This document shows positions 49,837-61,338 of a DNA stretch of 64,000 bases, one piece after another; position 1 is the first letter of the stretch, and the number at the start of each line of letters is the position of its first letter. Under the pieces are notes generated by a model. That model saw only the letters and a list, made by a program, of their open reading frames with translations. It was not told the DNA's origin and made no database searches. A program made the position numbers and the translations under genes. The stretch spans positions 62,001 to 126,000 of the forward strand of contig JAEUOZ010000052.1 of assembly GCA_016790225.1 (NCBI GenBank), written 5' to 3'. The stretch comes from Rubrivivax sp. (GTDB lineage Bacteria > Pseudomonadota > Gammaproteobacteria > Burkholderiales > Burkholderiaceae).

Positions 49837-50619
49837 GGCGGCAGTCCCGGCGGAGGCGGCGCTGGCGGCCGCCTGGGGCGGCCGCGGTGCCTGCAGCGGC
49901 CCCAGCGATCCTGGCGTGGCGCCCGCCCACAGGCGGCGCAGGCGCTCCAGCTCGATGTCGTAGATGCGGTTGATGCGCTCGATCTCGGTCTGCTGTCCGG
50001 CGGCCGCATCGCGCTGCGCCAGCAAGGCCGCGTCATTGGCGTCCAGCTGGTTCTTCAGCCGCACCGGCAGCGGCTTGCCCTTGTAGAACTCCTGCTCGTC
50101 CAGCAGCGGCTTGCGCTCGCGCTGGAGGTCGACCAGGCGGTTCTGCGTGATCCTCTGGGCCACCCGCACGGAATCCAGCGCCGCTTCGCGGGCGCGCTGG
50201 TGCGTGGCCTCGGTTTTGTAGCGCTGCATCAGGTTGCGGTCGCGCCGTGCCGCATCGGCCTGCGCCGCGCGCGCCTCGGCGGCCTTGCGCTCGCGCGCTT
50301 CCAGCTCGGCACGCTCTTCGGCGCTCATCGCCGGGGGGCGCACGGCCTTGAGCGATCCGTCCTGGTTGAGCACGCGCTGCTCGCGCGTGTTGCACTCCGG
50401 GATCGGGCGGTCCGAGGTGATGCGGCGCCCGCGCTCGTCCACGCAGGAGTAGATGCCGCCCGCGCCCTGTGCTGCGGCGATGGCCGGCAGCACGGCCAGA
50501 CTGAGCACACCCCGGCGCGTCAGCAGCAGAGCGCCCGCACGGGCCGTTGACCGCTCAGCCCTGCCGCCGGCTTGCAAGGTCCGCGCAGGTGCGGGCAGCA
50601 GCGGGGGCCAGTGAGTCAT
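49825..50619 (-). CDS. DUF4124-like exported protein
   Basis: 264 residues from ATG 50619. A twin-Arg-like hydrophobic leader (LTRRGVLSLAVLPAIAAAQGA) exports it. A DUF4124-like segment with a Cys pair follows (GGIYSCVDERGRRITSDRPIPECNTREQ), then a long Lys/Arg/Glu-rich coiled coil (about 95-215) and an Ala/Pro tail. DUF4124 is a periplasmic domain of unknown role. The stop falls inside a 12-base tandem repeat, so the C-terminus could differ between strains. Confidence 0.78.
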   Translation of the reverse strand: MTHWPPLLPAPARTLQAGGRAERSTARAGALLLTRRGVLSLAVLPAIAAAQGAGGIYSCVDERGRRITSDRPIPECNTREQRVLNQDGSLKAVRPPAMSAEERAELEARERKAAEARAAQADAARRDRNLMQRYKTEATHQRAREAALDSVRVAQRITQNRLVDLQRERKPLLDEQEFYKGKPLPVRLKNQLDANDAALLAQRDAAAGQQTEIERINRIYDIELERLRRLWAGATPGSLGPLQAPRPPQAAASAASAGTAALKP

Positions 50620-50644
50620 CGGCTGCCGTACGCGCTGGCGCGCA

Positions 50645-51319
50645 TCACACGCCGTACCGCTGGCGGTAGCTGCGCACCGCAGACGCATAACCGCCCAGTG
50701 CAGGGTCGTCGGCCATGGCCAGGAACTGCAGCAGGTCTTCCAGCGTGGCGATGGCCGAGACCGCCAGGCCCAGCTGACGCTGCACATACTGCACCGCCGA
50801 GTGCGGCACGTCGGCGCCGTTCTCGGTGGCCTTTTCCTGGCGGTCCAGGGCGATGGCCACGCCACAGGGCTGGGCCCCCGCGGCCTGGATCAGGGCGATC
50901 GATTCGCGCACGGAGGTGCCGGCCGAGATGACGTCATCGATGATCAGAACGCGGCCGGCCACCTTGGCGCCGACCAGCGTGCCGCCTTCGCCGTGATCCT
51001 TGGCTTCCTTGCGGTTGTAGGCGTAGGGCACGTTGCGTCCGCGACGCGCCAGTTCCACGGCCACGGCGGACGCCAGGGTGATGCCCTTGTAGGCCGGGCC
51101 GAAGAGCATGTCGAAGGGCAGTTCCGAAGCCAGCAGGCGGCGTGCATAGAATTCCGCCAGGCGCCCGAGCTTGGCGCCGTCGTCAAACAGCCCGGCGTTG
51201 AAGAAGTACGGAGAAAGCCGGCCCGCCTTGGTCTTGAACTCGCCGAAGCGCAGCACGCCGGCCTCGACCGAGAACTTGACGAATTCGAGCGCCAGGGCGT
51301 CGGACGCGGTGCCGTTCAT
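50645..51319 (-). CDS. pyrE: Orotate phosphoribosyltransferase
   Basis: 224 residues: FKTKAGRLSPYFFNAGLFDDG at the start, FGPAYKGITLA, YNRKEAKDHGEGG loop and the PRPP site VLIIDDVISAGTS. It joins orotate and PRPP to make OMP. ATG 51319. Only 13 bases separate this start from the start of divergent xth. Confidence 0.96.
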   Translation of the reverse strand: MNGTASDALALEFVKFSVEAGVLRFGEFKTKAGRLSPYFFNAGLFDDGAKLGRLAEFYARRLLASELPFDMLFGPAYKGITLASAVAVELARRGRNVPYAYNRKEAKDHGEGGTLVGAKVAGRVLIIDDVISAGTSVRESIALIQAAGAQPCGVAIALDRQEKATENGADVPHSAVQYVQRQLGLAVSAIATLEDLLQFLAMADDPALGGYASAVRSYRQRYGV

Positions 51320-51332
51320 AGCAGGAGTTCCC

Positions 51333-52121
51333 GTGGGTTTTCGACTGGTCACGCTCAACCTGAACGGCATCCGTTCCGCGGCCGACAAGGGCTTTGTCGA
51401 TTGGGCCGACAGCGCGCAAATCGATTGTATGGGGGTGCAGGAAGTCAAGGCGCAGGCTGACATCCTGGACGGCCGCTTCGACCAGCTGGGTGCGCTGCGG
51501 GGCTACTTCCACTGTGCCCAGAAGAAGGGCTACTCGGGCGTGGGCCTTTACTGCCGCAAGGCGCCCAGCCAGGTCATCACCGGCTTTGGCGACGAGGAAT
51601 TTGATGCCGAGGGCCGCTACGTGGAGGCGCGTTTCGACACCGCGCGGCGCAAGCTCAGCGTGATCAGCTGCTACTTCCCCAGCGGCAGCAGCGGCGAAGA
51701 GCGCCAGGCGGCCAAGTTCCGCTTCCTGGCGCGCATCCATCCGCACCTGATGCGCCTGAAGGCCGAGCGGGAATTTGTGCTCGTGGGCGACATCAACATC
51801 GCGCACCGGGCCATCGATCTGAAGAACTGGAAGAGCAACCAGAAGAACTCCGGCTTCCTGCCCGAAGAGCGTGCCTGGCTGGATCAGCTGTTCGGCGAAG
51901 CGGGCCTGGTGGATGTCTTTCGCCGCCTCAACGACCAGCCGGAGCAGTACACGTGGTGGAGCAACCGCGGACAGGCCTGGGCGAAGAACGTGGGCTGGCG
52001 GCTCGACTACCACATCGCCACGCCGGCGATTGCAGCCAAGGCTCAGGTCCCCGCGATCTACCTCGCGCAGCGCTTTTCCGATCACGCGCCGCTGACCATC
52101 GACTACGGCTTCAAGCTCTAG
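51333..52121 (+). CDS. xth: Exodeoxyribonuclease III
   Basis: 262 residues from GTG 51333, supported by AGGAG at 51323-51327. ExoIII/APE-type nuclease: TLNLNGIRSA, VQEVKAQADIL, GDINIAHRAIDLKNW, and the final SDHAPLTIDY with the catalytic Asp-His. It cuts at abasic sites and trims 3' ends in DNA repair. Its ribosome site lies only four bases from the divergent pyrE start codon, so its promoter must be inside pyrE. Confidence 0.95.
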   Translation: MGFRLVTLNLNGIRSAADKGFVDWADSAQIDCMGVQEVKAQADILDGRFDQLGALRGYFHCAQKKGYSGVGLYCRKAPSQVITGFGDEEFDAEGRYVEARFDTARRKLSVISCYFPSGSSGEERQAAKFRFLARIHPHLMRLKAEREFVLVGDINIAHRAIDLKNWKSNQKNSGFLPEERAWLDQLFGEAGLVDVFRRLNDQPEQYTWWSNRGQAWAKNVGWRLDYHIATPAIAAKAQVPAIYLAQRFSDHAPLTIDYGFKL

Positions 52122-52166
52122 GCGCGTGGCGCCGCGCTCGCCTCCAGGCGCCGCGAGAGCCTTGCG

Positions 52167-53567
<1,401 letters not shown>

Positions 53568-53601
53568 GCGCGATCGTGCCAGCAATGGCAGCTGCTGCCA
53601 G

Positions 53602-53615
53602 TTGTGTCATGTCAA
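53602..53615. promoter_or_regulatory. Weak FNR/ANR-like palindrome
   Basis: TTGTGTCATGTCAA has the TTG-N8-CAA frame of an FNR box with two deviations from TTGAT-N4-ATCAA. It sits in the divergent space between the sigma-54 activator and the Rieske gene. Context (ccoG nearby) makes it plausible; the match alone does not prove it. Confidence 0.3.
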
Positions 53616-53852
53616 GGCACGGCGGGTCAATCCGCAGCGGGGTCAGCCGGCCGCCGTCGACGCAGCCAACGCCGCCTGGGGCTGCCGTGGCCGGCGCCGC
53701 GTCGGCACAGGGCCCGTACCGAGCAGCGCCCGCTGGGTGAGGCTGCCGAAGGCACGCCCGGCAGGGCGCGTGGGCGGCGATGCGCCGGCTGGCACGCGTC
53801 TTGAAGAAAGGCGGCATCGCGCGCCCATGCCGGGCGCCTGCCAGGAAGCTTC

Positions 53853-54509
53853 ATGGACGCCCCCTTGACCCCTTCGACCCCTTCGACCCCTTCGCCCCTC
53901 TTGCCCGCTGCCGCTCCCGTGGTGGCGCCTGCCGCCGATCCCGAGCGCCGCTTCTGGCTGCTGGCCTGCGGTTGCGCCAGCGGCATGGCCGCCACGGCCA
54001 CGGCGGTTCCGTTTGTCTCGAGCCTTGCGCCCAGCGAGCGTGCCAAGGCCCTGGGGGCCGCGGTGGAGGTGGACATCGCCGATATCCCGCCCGGCGGCAT
54101 GAAGACGGTGGAGTGGCGCGGCAAGCCGGTCTGGGTGGTGCGGCGCACGCCCGAGATGCTGGCGGCCTTGCAGGGCCATGACGACCAGCTGGCGGATCCC
54201 GCCTCCCGGCAGCCCCAGCAGCCACCCGCAGCCACCAACCCGACGCGCTCGCTGAGGCCGGAGATCTTCGTGGCCGTGGGCATCTGCACGCACCTGGGCT
54301 GCTCGCCCACCGCGCTGCCGGCTGGCACGTCCAACCCGAGCGTGGGCGCCGACTGGCCGGGCGGCTTCTTCTGCCCCTGCCATGGCTCCAGCTTCGATGG
54401 CGCCGGGCGCGTCTATCGCAACAAGCCCGCGCCCTCCAACCTGGAAGTTCCGCCGCACCGCTTCGTGGGCGAGACGCGCGTGCTGATCGGCGAAGAGGGC
54501 GCGGCGTGA
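53853..54509 (+). CDS. petA: Orphan ubiquinol-cytochrome c reductase Rieske subunit
   Basis: 218 residues. The N-terminus is Pro/Ser/Thr repeats, then a membrane/Tat-like segment (RRFWLLACGCASGMAATATAVPFV), PSERAKALGAAVEVDI, and the Rieske domain with CTHLGC and CPCHGSSFD ligands (two Cys-His pairs, disulphide Cys) and NLEVPPHRF. All 2Fe-2S ligands are present, so it could work in a bc1 complex. However, cytochrome b and c1 genes (petB, petC) do not follow; ccoG does, after 87 bases. ATG 53853 has an AGGAA site. It may be a second petA copy. Confidence 0.87.
   Translation: MDAPLTPSTPSTPSPLLPAAAPVVAPAADPERRFWLLACGCASGMAATATAVPFVSSLAPSERAKALGAAVEVDIADIPPGGMKTVEWRGKPVWVVRRTPEMLAALQGHDDQLADPASRQPQQPPAATNPTRSLRPEIFVAVGICTHLGCSPTALPAGTSNPSVGADWPGGFFCPCHGSSFDGAGRVYRNKPAPSNLEVPPHRFVGETRVLIGEEGAA
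53861..53895 (+). repeat. 9-base tandem repeat in the Rieske N-terminus
   Basis: Three 9-base units (CCCCTTCGA, CCCCTTCGA, CCCCTTCGC) from 53869 to 53895 follow a related 8-base unit (CCCCTTGA) at 53861. They encode the STPSTPSP stretch. The 9-base unit keeps frame, so copy number could change without breaking the gene. Confidence 0.75.
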
Positions 54510-54596
54510 GCGCGAAGGCTTTCGCCGGCCTTGATGCGCGTCAGCCGCGCTATATCGCCCAATGCTTATATTGAGACATCACCCCCAGAGACCGCC

Positions 54597-56024
<1,428 letters not shown>

Positions 56025-57165
56025 GCGTCCTGCGGCACCCCCGGCGCCGACGCTGCGGCGGCGGACGTGCACTCCAGCCGCCAGCCTTCGGCGGCTGCTG
56101 AAGCGTCCAGCCAGCGCAGGGCCTGCCCGGTCAGGCCGCGCTGCACGGCCAGCCGCACGATGCGCTCGCAATCGCTGCGGCGCAGGCGCAGGGCCAGCTG
56201 TTCCCAGCGGCGCTGGATCACCGGGTGCAGCCAGGCGTCTTCCAGGCCCTGGCGCACGCGGGCCCGCTCGGCGCTCCAGCCCAGCGCCAGGCGCCGTGCC
56301 AGCATCGCATTCATGAACAGGAAGTAGCAGCGGCGCGCATCGGCATCGGGCATCAGCGTGCCCAGCGCCGCCATGCGCCGCGCATAGGCCTCACCCAGAA
56401 AGAGCTGGGTCATCACCGTCTGCAGCGCCTGCACCGGATTGAACAGGCGCACGCGGTTGGGCGCCAGCACGGCCAGCGGACGGCAGGCCAGGGCGGCATG
56501 CGGCGACTCGACGGCCAGACTCAGCAGCGCGGCCAGGCGCGTCCACTGGGTGGCATCCAGCCCGGCCAGCTGCGGCCGGCCCTCCTCCTGCACCCGCCGC
56601 GCGAGCGCCGCGACGGCAGAGGCATCGGCCTGTCCGCGCGCCAGCAGCACGCGGCGGCTGACCATGACGAGGTTGCCCGCAGCGTAGGCGCTGTCCAGAT
56701 CCAGGCGCATCAGCACGGCCGCGCCCGCATCGTCATCGCCCGCGCTCAGCGGCTCGCGCGTCACCGGGCAGTGCGTGGCCTCGATCTGCGCCAGGTAGCG
56801 CGGACTCAGCATCACGTCCTCGAAGGGCACGCCCTGCCGCCAGGCCTGCAGGCGCAGCGCCAGCCAACGCTGTACCGCAGGAGCGGGCTTCAGCGTGCGC
56901 GTGCCGAAGGCGGCTCGGCCGGCTTCCCAGCCCTGCCGCACCGGGCTCATGCCGTGCAGGTGTTCGGCCGGCGGCGTGAGGCGGTGGTGCGCGTGATCCC
57001 AGCCGATCTCGAAGCCGACGGTCTCGAAGGAGCCGGCGGTGGCGGCCTCGCGGGCTGGCAGCGGTTGGGCGGGCAGGTTCAGGGGCAGGGCGATCTGCGT
57101 CATGGCGGGCTCCGGGGGCTTGCGGTCATCACCGGGACGTCCCCGGCACAGCCAGTCTCAACGCG

Positions 57166-57190
57166 GGGTGTCTCAGGAGATGAGACACCC
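57166..57190. promoter_or_regulatory. Perfect inverted repeat, probable WYL-regulator operator
   Basis: Arms GGGTGTCTCA (57166-57175) and TGAGACACCC (57181-57190) flank a 5-base spacer. It lies between two divergent genes, 40 bases before the WYL regulator ATG and 63 before the unknown gene, the expected place for an autoregulatory operator. Confidence 0.7.
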
Positions 57191-57230
57191 GCATCACAAT
57201 CGGGTCATCGCTGTGAAGGGCCCGCCCGCC

Positions 57231-58307
57231 ATGGACCGCACCGAACGCCTCTACCAGATCGAACGCCTGATCCGCCACCGCGGGCAGGTCTCGTTCGCGG
57301 CACTGCAGGAGGCGCTGGAGGTCTCGCGCGCGACGCTGTGGCGCGACATCGAATACCTGCGCAGCCGCCTGGGCGCGCCGATCGAGTACGACCGCTTCGC
57401 CAACGGCTACCGCTTCGCCAGCCCGGCCGGCGCGGCGCGCGGCCAGGCGCACGAGCTGCCCGGCATGTGGTTCAGCGAGCGCGAGCTGTACTCGCTGCTG
57501 ATGGCGCACCAGCTGCTGGCCGAGCTGGACAGCGATGGCCTGCTCAGCCGGCACCTGCAGCCGCTGCTGGAACGCATCCACGCGCTGCTGGCCGATGGCT
57601 CGCCGGATGAGGCTGCCGGCCCGCCAGCGCTGACGCAGCGGGTGCGCATCATCAGCGCAGCCCGACGGCCTGTGGCGGCGCGCTGCTTCGAGCGCGTGGG
57701 CGAGGCGCTGATGAAGCGCCAGCGCCTGCACCTGCGCTATCTGACGCGCGGGCGCGGCGAAAGCGGCGAGCGCGAGGTCTCGCCGCAGCGCCTGGTGCAC
57801 CACCGCAACACCTGGTACCTGGATGCCTGGTGCCACCGCGTGCAGGCGCTGCGCCGCTTTTCGCTGGACGCCATCGAAGAGGCCGCGCTGCTGCCGGCCC
57901 GCGCACACGAGCTGGCGCTGGCCACAGTGCGCGCGCAGATGGACGCCGGCTACGGCATCTACGCGGGCGGCCGGCGGCGCTGGGCGCGCCTGCGCTTTGC
58001 ACCGCAGGCGGCGCGCTGGATCAGCCGCGAGCAGTGGCACCCCGAACAGCAGGGCCACTGGCGTGAGGACGGCAGCTGGGAACTGCGGCTGCCCTACGTC
58101 AACCAGACCGAGCTGGTGATGGACCTGCTGCGCCAGGGGCCCGAAGTGACGGTGCTGGCGCCCGCCAGCCTGCGGGAGGCCGTGCGCGAGCGGCTCTCGG
58201 CGGCGCTGGCCCTCTACGCGCCGGACGCGCCCGGGCGCCTCACCCGGCGCGCGAATCCGGAAACAGCTCCAGCGCCAGGTCGACGAAGGCGCGCACCTTC
58301 GGCGTGA
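57231..58307 (+). CDS. HTH-WYL transcriptional regulator
   Basis: 358 residues. The N-terminal winged HTH (RTERLYQIERLIRHRGQVSFAALQEALEVSRATLWRDIEYL, here given only by its ends: RTERLYQI to IEYL, residues 3-43) is DeoR/YafY-like. A WYL domain (about 150-225; LHLRYLTRGRG, RLVHHRNTWYLDAWC) and a C-terminal WCX-type domain follow. WYL regulators bind nucleotide-like ligands or ssDNA and control DNA-damage or phage-defence genes in several bacteria. ATG 57231 follows the inverted repeat at 57166-57190. The 3' end overlaps the convergent LysR gene by 68 bases. Confidence 0.9.
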   Translation: MDRTERLYQIERLIRHRGQVSFAALQEALEVSRATLWRDIEYLRSRLGAPIEYDRFANGYRFASPAGAARGQAHELPGMWFSERELYSLLMAHQLLAELDSDGLLSRHLQPLLERIHALLADGSPDEAAGPPALTQRVRIISAARRPVAARCFERVGEALMKRQRLHLRYLTRGRGESGEREVSPQRLVHHRNTWYLDAWCHRVQALRRFSLDAIEEAALLPARAHELALATVRAQMDAGYGIYAGGRRRWARLRFAPQAARWISREQWHPEQQGHWREDGSWELRLPYVNQTELVMDLLRQGPEVTVLAPASLREAVRERLSAALALYAPDAPGRLTRRANPETAPAPGRRRRAPSA

Positions 58308-59142
58308 GGTAGCGGTTGCTGGGGTAGACCGCAAAAACCTCCACCGCGGGCGGTTGCCAGGGCAGCAGCACCGGCTGCAGCCGCCCATCGGCCAGCAGCT
58401 CGGCGGCCGCGGGCTGCGGCAATTGCCCGATGCCCAGCCCCGCCAGCAGCGCACTGCGCACGCCGGCACCGGCATTCACGCGCAGCTGCGCCGGGCCGGC
58501 CACGCGCACCGGCTCGCGCTGCTGCGGGTGCTGCAGCATCCAGGCGCCGGTGCGTGCACTGTCGCCGGTGAAGACCACCAGCCGGTGCCCGCTCAGTGCC
58601 TCGGGCGTGGCGGGCAGGCCGAAGCGCTGCACATAGGCCGGGCTGGCAAACAGCCCGTAGTCGAAGCGCCCGAGGCGGCGCGCGGCCAGGCGCGAATCCG
58701 GCAGCGGGCCGGCGCGGATCGCCAGGTCAAAGCCTTCGTGCACCAGATCCAGCTCGCGGCTGGCGTATTCGATCTCGGCCGTGCACTGCGGGTGGCGCGC
58801 CAGGAAGGTCTCGACCCAGCCGCTGAGCACCGCGATGCCGAAGGCCACGCCGCAGGTGATGCGCAGATGGCCCTGGGGCTGGGCGCGCATGTCCTGGGTG
58901 ACGCGCACGGTGTCCTCGATGGCGGCGAGCACGCCGACGGCGCGCTCGTAGACCGCGCGCCCGGCTTCGCTGACCGATTGCCGGCGCGTCGTGCGTTCCA
59001 GCAGGGTCACGCCCAGCTCGGCCTCCAGCTGCGCGATCACGCGGCTGACGTGGCTGCGCTGCACACCCAGCACATCGGCCGCCGTGGTGAAGCTGCCGGC
59101 ATCGACCACCTTCACCAGCACGCGCAACTGCTCCAGCGTCAT
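58240..59142 (-). CDS. LysR-family transcriptional regulator
   Basis: 300 residues, normal LTTR length: HTH MTLEQLRVLVKVVDAGSFTT, VQRSHVSRVIAQLEAELGVTLLERT, and the periplasmic-binding-like effector domain (GHLRITCGVAFG, AIRAGPLPDSRLAARRLG, AGAGVRSALLAGLGIGQLP). The HTH and effector style are of the CrgA/ToxR-like group. It is divergent from the alpha/beta hydrolase gene across 131 bases, its likely target. Confidence 0.93.
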   Translation of the reverse strand: MTLEQLRVLVKVVDAGSFTTAADVLGVQRSHVSRVIAQLEAELGVTLLERTTRRQSVSEAGRAVYERAVGVLAAIEDTVRVTQDMRAQPQGHLRITCGVAFGIAVLSGWVETFLARHPQCTAEIEYASRELDLVHEGFDLAIRAGPLPDSRLAARRLGRFDYGLFASPAYVQRFGLPATPEALSGHRLVVFTGDSARTGAWMLQHPQQREPVRVAGPAQLRVNAGAGVRSALLAGLGIGQLPQPAAAELLADGRLQPVLLPWQPPAVEVFAVYPSNRYLTPKVRAFVDLALELFPDSRAG

Positions 59143-59273
59143 GAGTTTTGATATCTCTGAAGTGACCAGTGAAGTGTAGACCTGCGTATTTATCACCGCA
59201 CGGGTTCCAAAAACAATCGCCTCTGGCCATCGACGCCACTTGTCCGACCCCGCTTTCAACCCAGGAGACCGCC

Positions 59274-60236
59274 ATGCGAAAGTCCTTGATCGTGCTGCTC
59301 TCGCTGAGCCTCGCTGCCACGGTGGCCGCCGTTGCCGCGGTGCAGACCGGCGCCCGCCCCGTGGCCAGCGACTGCGGCGGCGCCCTGCCCACCGGGGCCT
59401 TCACGGCCTACCGCGCAACAGCCACCGACGGCAACTGCCTGCAGGGCTACGCCTGGGCTCCCGCACAGGGCAGCCCCGTGCGGGCCGCGCTGGTCGTGGT
59501 GCACGGCCTGGGTGATCACGCGCGGCGCTACGCCGGCCTGGCGCAGGCGCTCAACGCGCAGGGCGTGGCGATGCTGGCGCAGGATCAGCGCGGGCACGCT
59601 GGATCGGGCGGCGCGCGCCAGCGCATCGACTCGGTCGCGCAGGCGGCCGGCGATGTCGAACAAGCCCTGAAGGAAGCCGCGCGCCGCTGGCCCGGCGTGC
59701 CGCTGCTGCTGCACGGCCACAGCTTCGGTGGCCTGGTGGTCACCCACCTGGCGGCGAGCGGGCCCCAGGCGCTGGCCGGCGTCGTGATCAGCAGCGCGGC
59801 CTTGCAACGCCCGCCGGGCGTGAGCGGCGTGCAACTCGGCGTCGTGCGCACGCTCTCGGCCCTGGCGCCCGGGCTGGGCCTGGAGCCGCTGGACCCCACC
59901 AAGGTGCTGCGAGACCCCGGCGCACAAGCTGCGCTGGTCGCCGACCCGCTGATCGCCCGCGACAAGCTGCCCGCCCGCACCGTGGCCACCCTGCTGACCG
60001 GAATCGACGACATCCAGCCGCAGCTCGCGCAGCTGCGCCAGCCGCTGCTGATCCTGCACGGCAGCGCCGACACGGTGACCCCGCCCGACGGCAGCCGCGC
60101 GCTGCACGCCAAGGCCGCCAGCACCGAGAAGACCCTGCGCATCATCGATGCGGCGCTCCACGACCTGCTGCACGAGCCGGAAGCCGAGGCCGTGACGCAG
60201 GCCATCGTCGGCTTTGCAACGAAGGAGCGGCGCTGA
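59274..60236 (+). CDS. Exported alpha/beta hydrolase (monoacylglycerol-lipase-like)
   Basis: 320 residues. A signal peptide or anchor (MRKSLIVLLSLSLAATVAAVAA) is followed by an alpha/beta-hydrolase core: VVHGLGDHARRYAGLAQAL, DQRGHAGSGGARQ, nucleophile elbow GHSFGG, a short lid, Asp in LHGSADTVTPPDGS and His in ALHDLLHEPEAE. The pattern is of serine aminopeptidase S33/monoacylglycerol lipases. The substrate is unknown. An AGGAGA site precedes ATG 59274; probably regulated by the divergent LysR. Confidence 0.9.
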   Translation: MRKSLIVLLSLSLAATVAAVAAVQTGARPVASDCGGALPTGAFTAYRATATDGNCLQGYAWAPAQGSPVRAALVVVHGLGDHARRYAGLAQALNAQGVAMLAQDQRGHAGSGGARQRIDSVAQAAGDVEQALKEAARRWPGVPLLLHGHSFGGLVVTHLAASGPQALAGVVISSAALQRPPGVSGVQLGVVRTLSALAPGLGLEPLDPTKVLRDPGAQAALVADPLIARDKLPARTVATLLTGIDDIQPQLAQLRQPLLILHGSADTVTPPDGSRALHAKAASTEKTLRIIDAALHDLLHEPEAEAVTQAIVGFATKERR

Positions 60237-60811
60237 ACGGGGAGAGTGGAGGCGGTAGAAGCGACGCAGGAAAGAGGGGACGCGCCGAAAGGGACGCAAG
60301 GGTAGGGAAAAGGTGCGGTCTGTTGTGGCACGCGGGGCGCGGCGTGACGGCACCACACGCCGCCCTGGAACCCCGTGGCCGCCCAGGCCAGCGCGCGGGT
60401 GTCGACGCTTCGACGCCGTGAACCTGGGCCGTCGGTTCTGCGGACAGCCTGCCCAGACATCAGCTTCGCAACCGGAGCGCGACTCCGGGCGATCGGGCTG
60501 CCGGGGTTGTTTGGCAGAGTCAGACTGAAAGTAGACACTCGGGACGGAGCCAGCGAACGACAGCTTGTACACACACCGGTCGTTCGGGGCGCTCGCATAG
60601 AAGCCCGGCGTGAAGCCGCGTCAGGAGCCGAGTTGACCATCACTACGCAAGGAAGCCGCGCGGCCAGTCGTTGGATGCGCAGCGCCCACTCCGGTTACGC
60701 CTATGCTGCGACGGAGGGCTTGCGCGGTAAAGTGCTTGCTGGCTCGTAGCCTGCCTATGAGTCCGCGGCACGGGGAGGCTCGGTCGCGAAGACAGTGAAC
60801 CGGAAGACGGC
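60237..60811. other. 575-base region without a recognisable gene
   Basis: The first 90 bases on the plus strand are strikingly purine-rich (GA-rich from 60237 to about 60325). The remainder contains only short ORFs with no family signal. No tRNA, terminator with T-tract or insertion-sequence end is convincing. It marks the border between the core-like genes and the lower-GC cassette that follows. Confidence 0.5.
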
Positions 60812-61336
60812 ATGTCGCGACCCCTCAGATTCGAAGACTTGGCAGAGCGCCACCCCATCGACCCCTACCAGCTGCAGGGCTACGCAAATGCCGCCAAGGT
60901 GAGGCTTGAGGCCCACCATTCCTCACCGGTGGACTTCGAGCTGTGCAGTAACGGCGAGACGGTGGTCTGCGAGGTGATGTGGGACCCCGTCGACGACATG
61001 CTGCGTCGCTCGTACAACAACGCCGATGACGCCAAGCGGGACGGCGCGTACGTTATGGCGTTCGCCGCAGTAGAAGAGCTCGAAGGCTTGGTCGGCATCG
61101 GCCGTGCCGAGACCAAGACTGGAGCCGACTACTACGTCGCGCCTCGTGGCACTGACCCTGCCGACCTCGAGGAAGCCCTGAGGTTGGAGGTGTCCGGTAC
61201 GGATGGCACTGCTGCGCAAGTGCGTGCCCGCCTGCGCCAGAAGCAAGAGCAGACTCGGGCTGGCGCTGGCACGGAGCCGGCAATCGCTGCCGTTGTAGGC
61301 TTCAAGACGCGGCTCATCCTCGTCGAGAGGGCGTAG
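60812..61336 (+). CDS. Unknown protein of accessory cassette, 174 aa
   Basis: Not recognised. 174 residues, acidic, soluble. A central strand-rich part (FELCSNGETVVCEVMWD) and a conserved-looking block (GADYYVAPRG, then LEEALRLEVSGT), with a C-terminal basic helix (ARLRQKQEQTRAG) and a hydrophobic strand AIAAVVGFKTRLILVE. ATG 60812 has a GGAAG upstream. The next gene starts 2 bases after the stop, so the two are one unit. GC is lower than in the core (57% in the 60 bases from 62041 of the partner). Confidence 0.65.
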   Translation: MSRPLRFEDLAERHPIDPYQLQGYANAAKVRLEAHHSSPVDFELCSNGETVVCEVMWDPVDDMLRRSYNNADDAKRDGAYVMAFAAVEELEGLVGIGRAETKTGADYYVAPRGTDPADLEEALRLEVSGTDGTAAQVRARLRQKQEQTRAGAGTEPAIAAVVGFKTRLILVERA

Positions 61337-61338
61337 CG

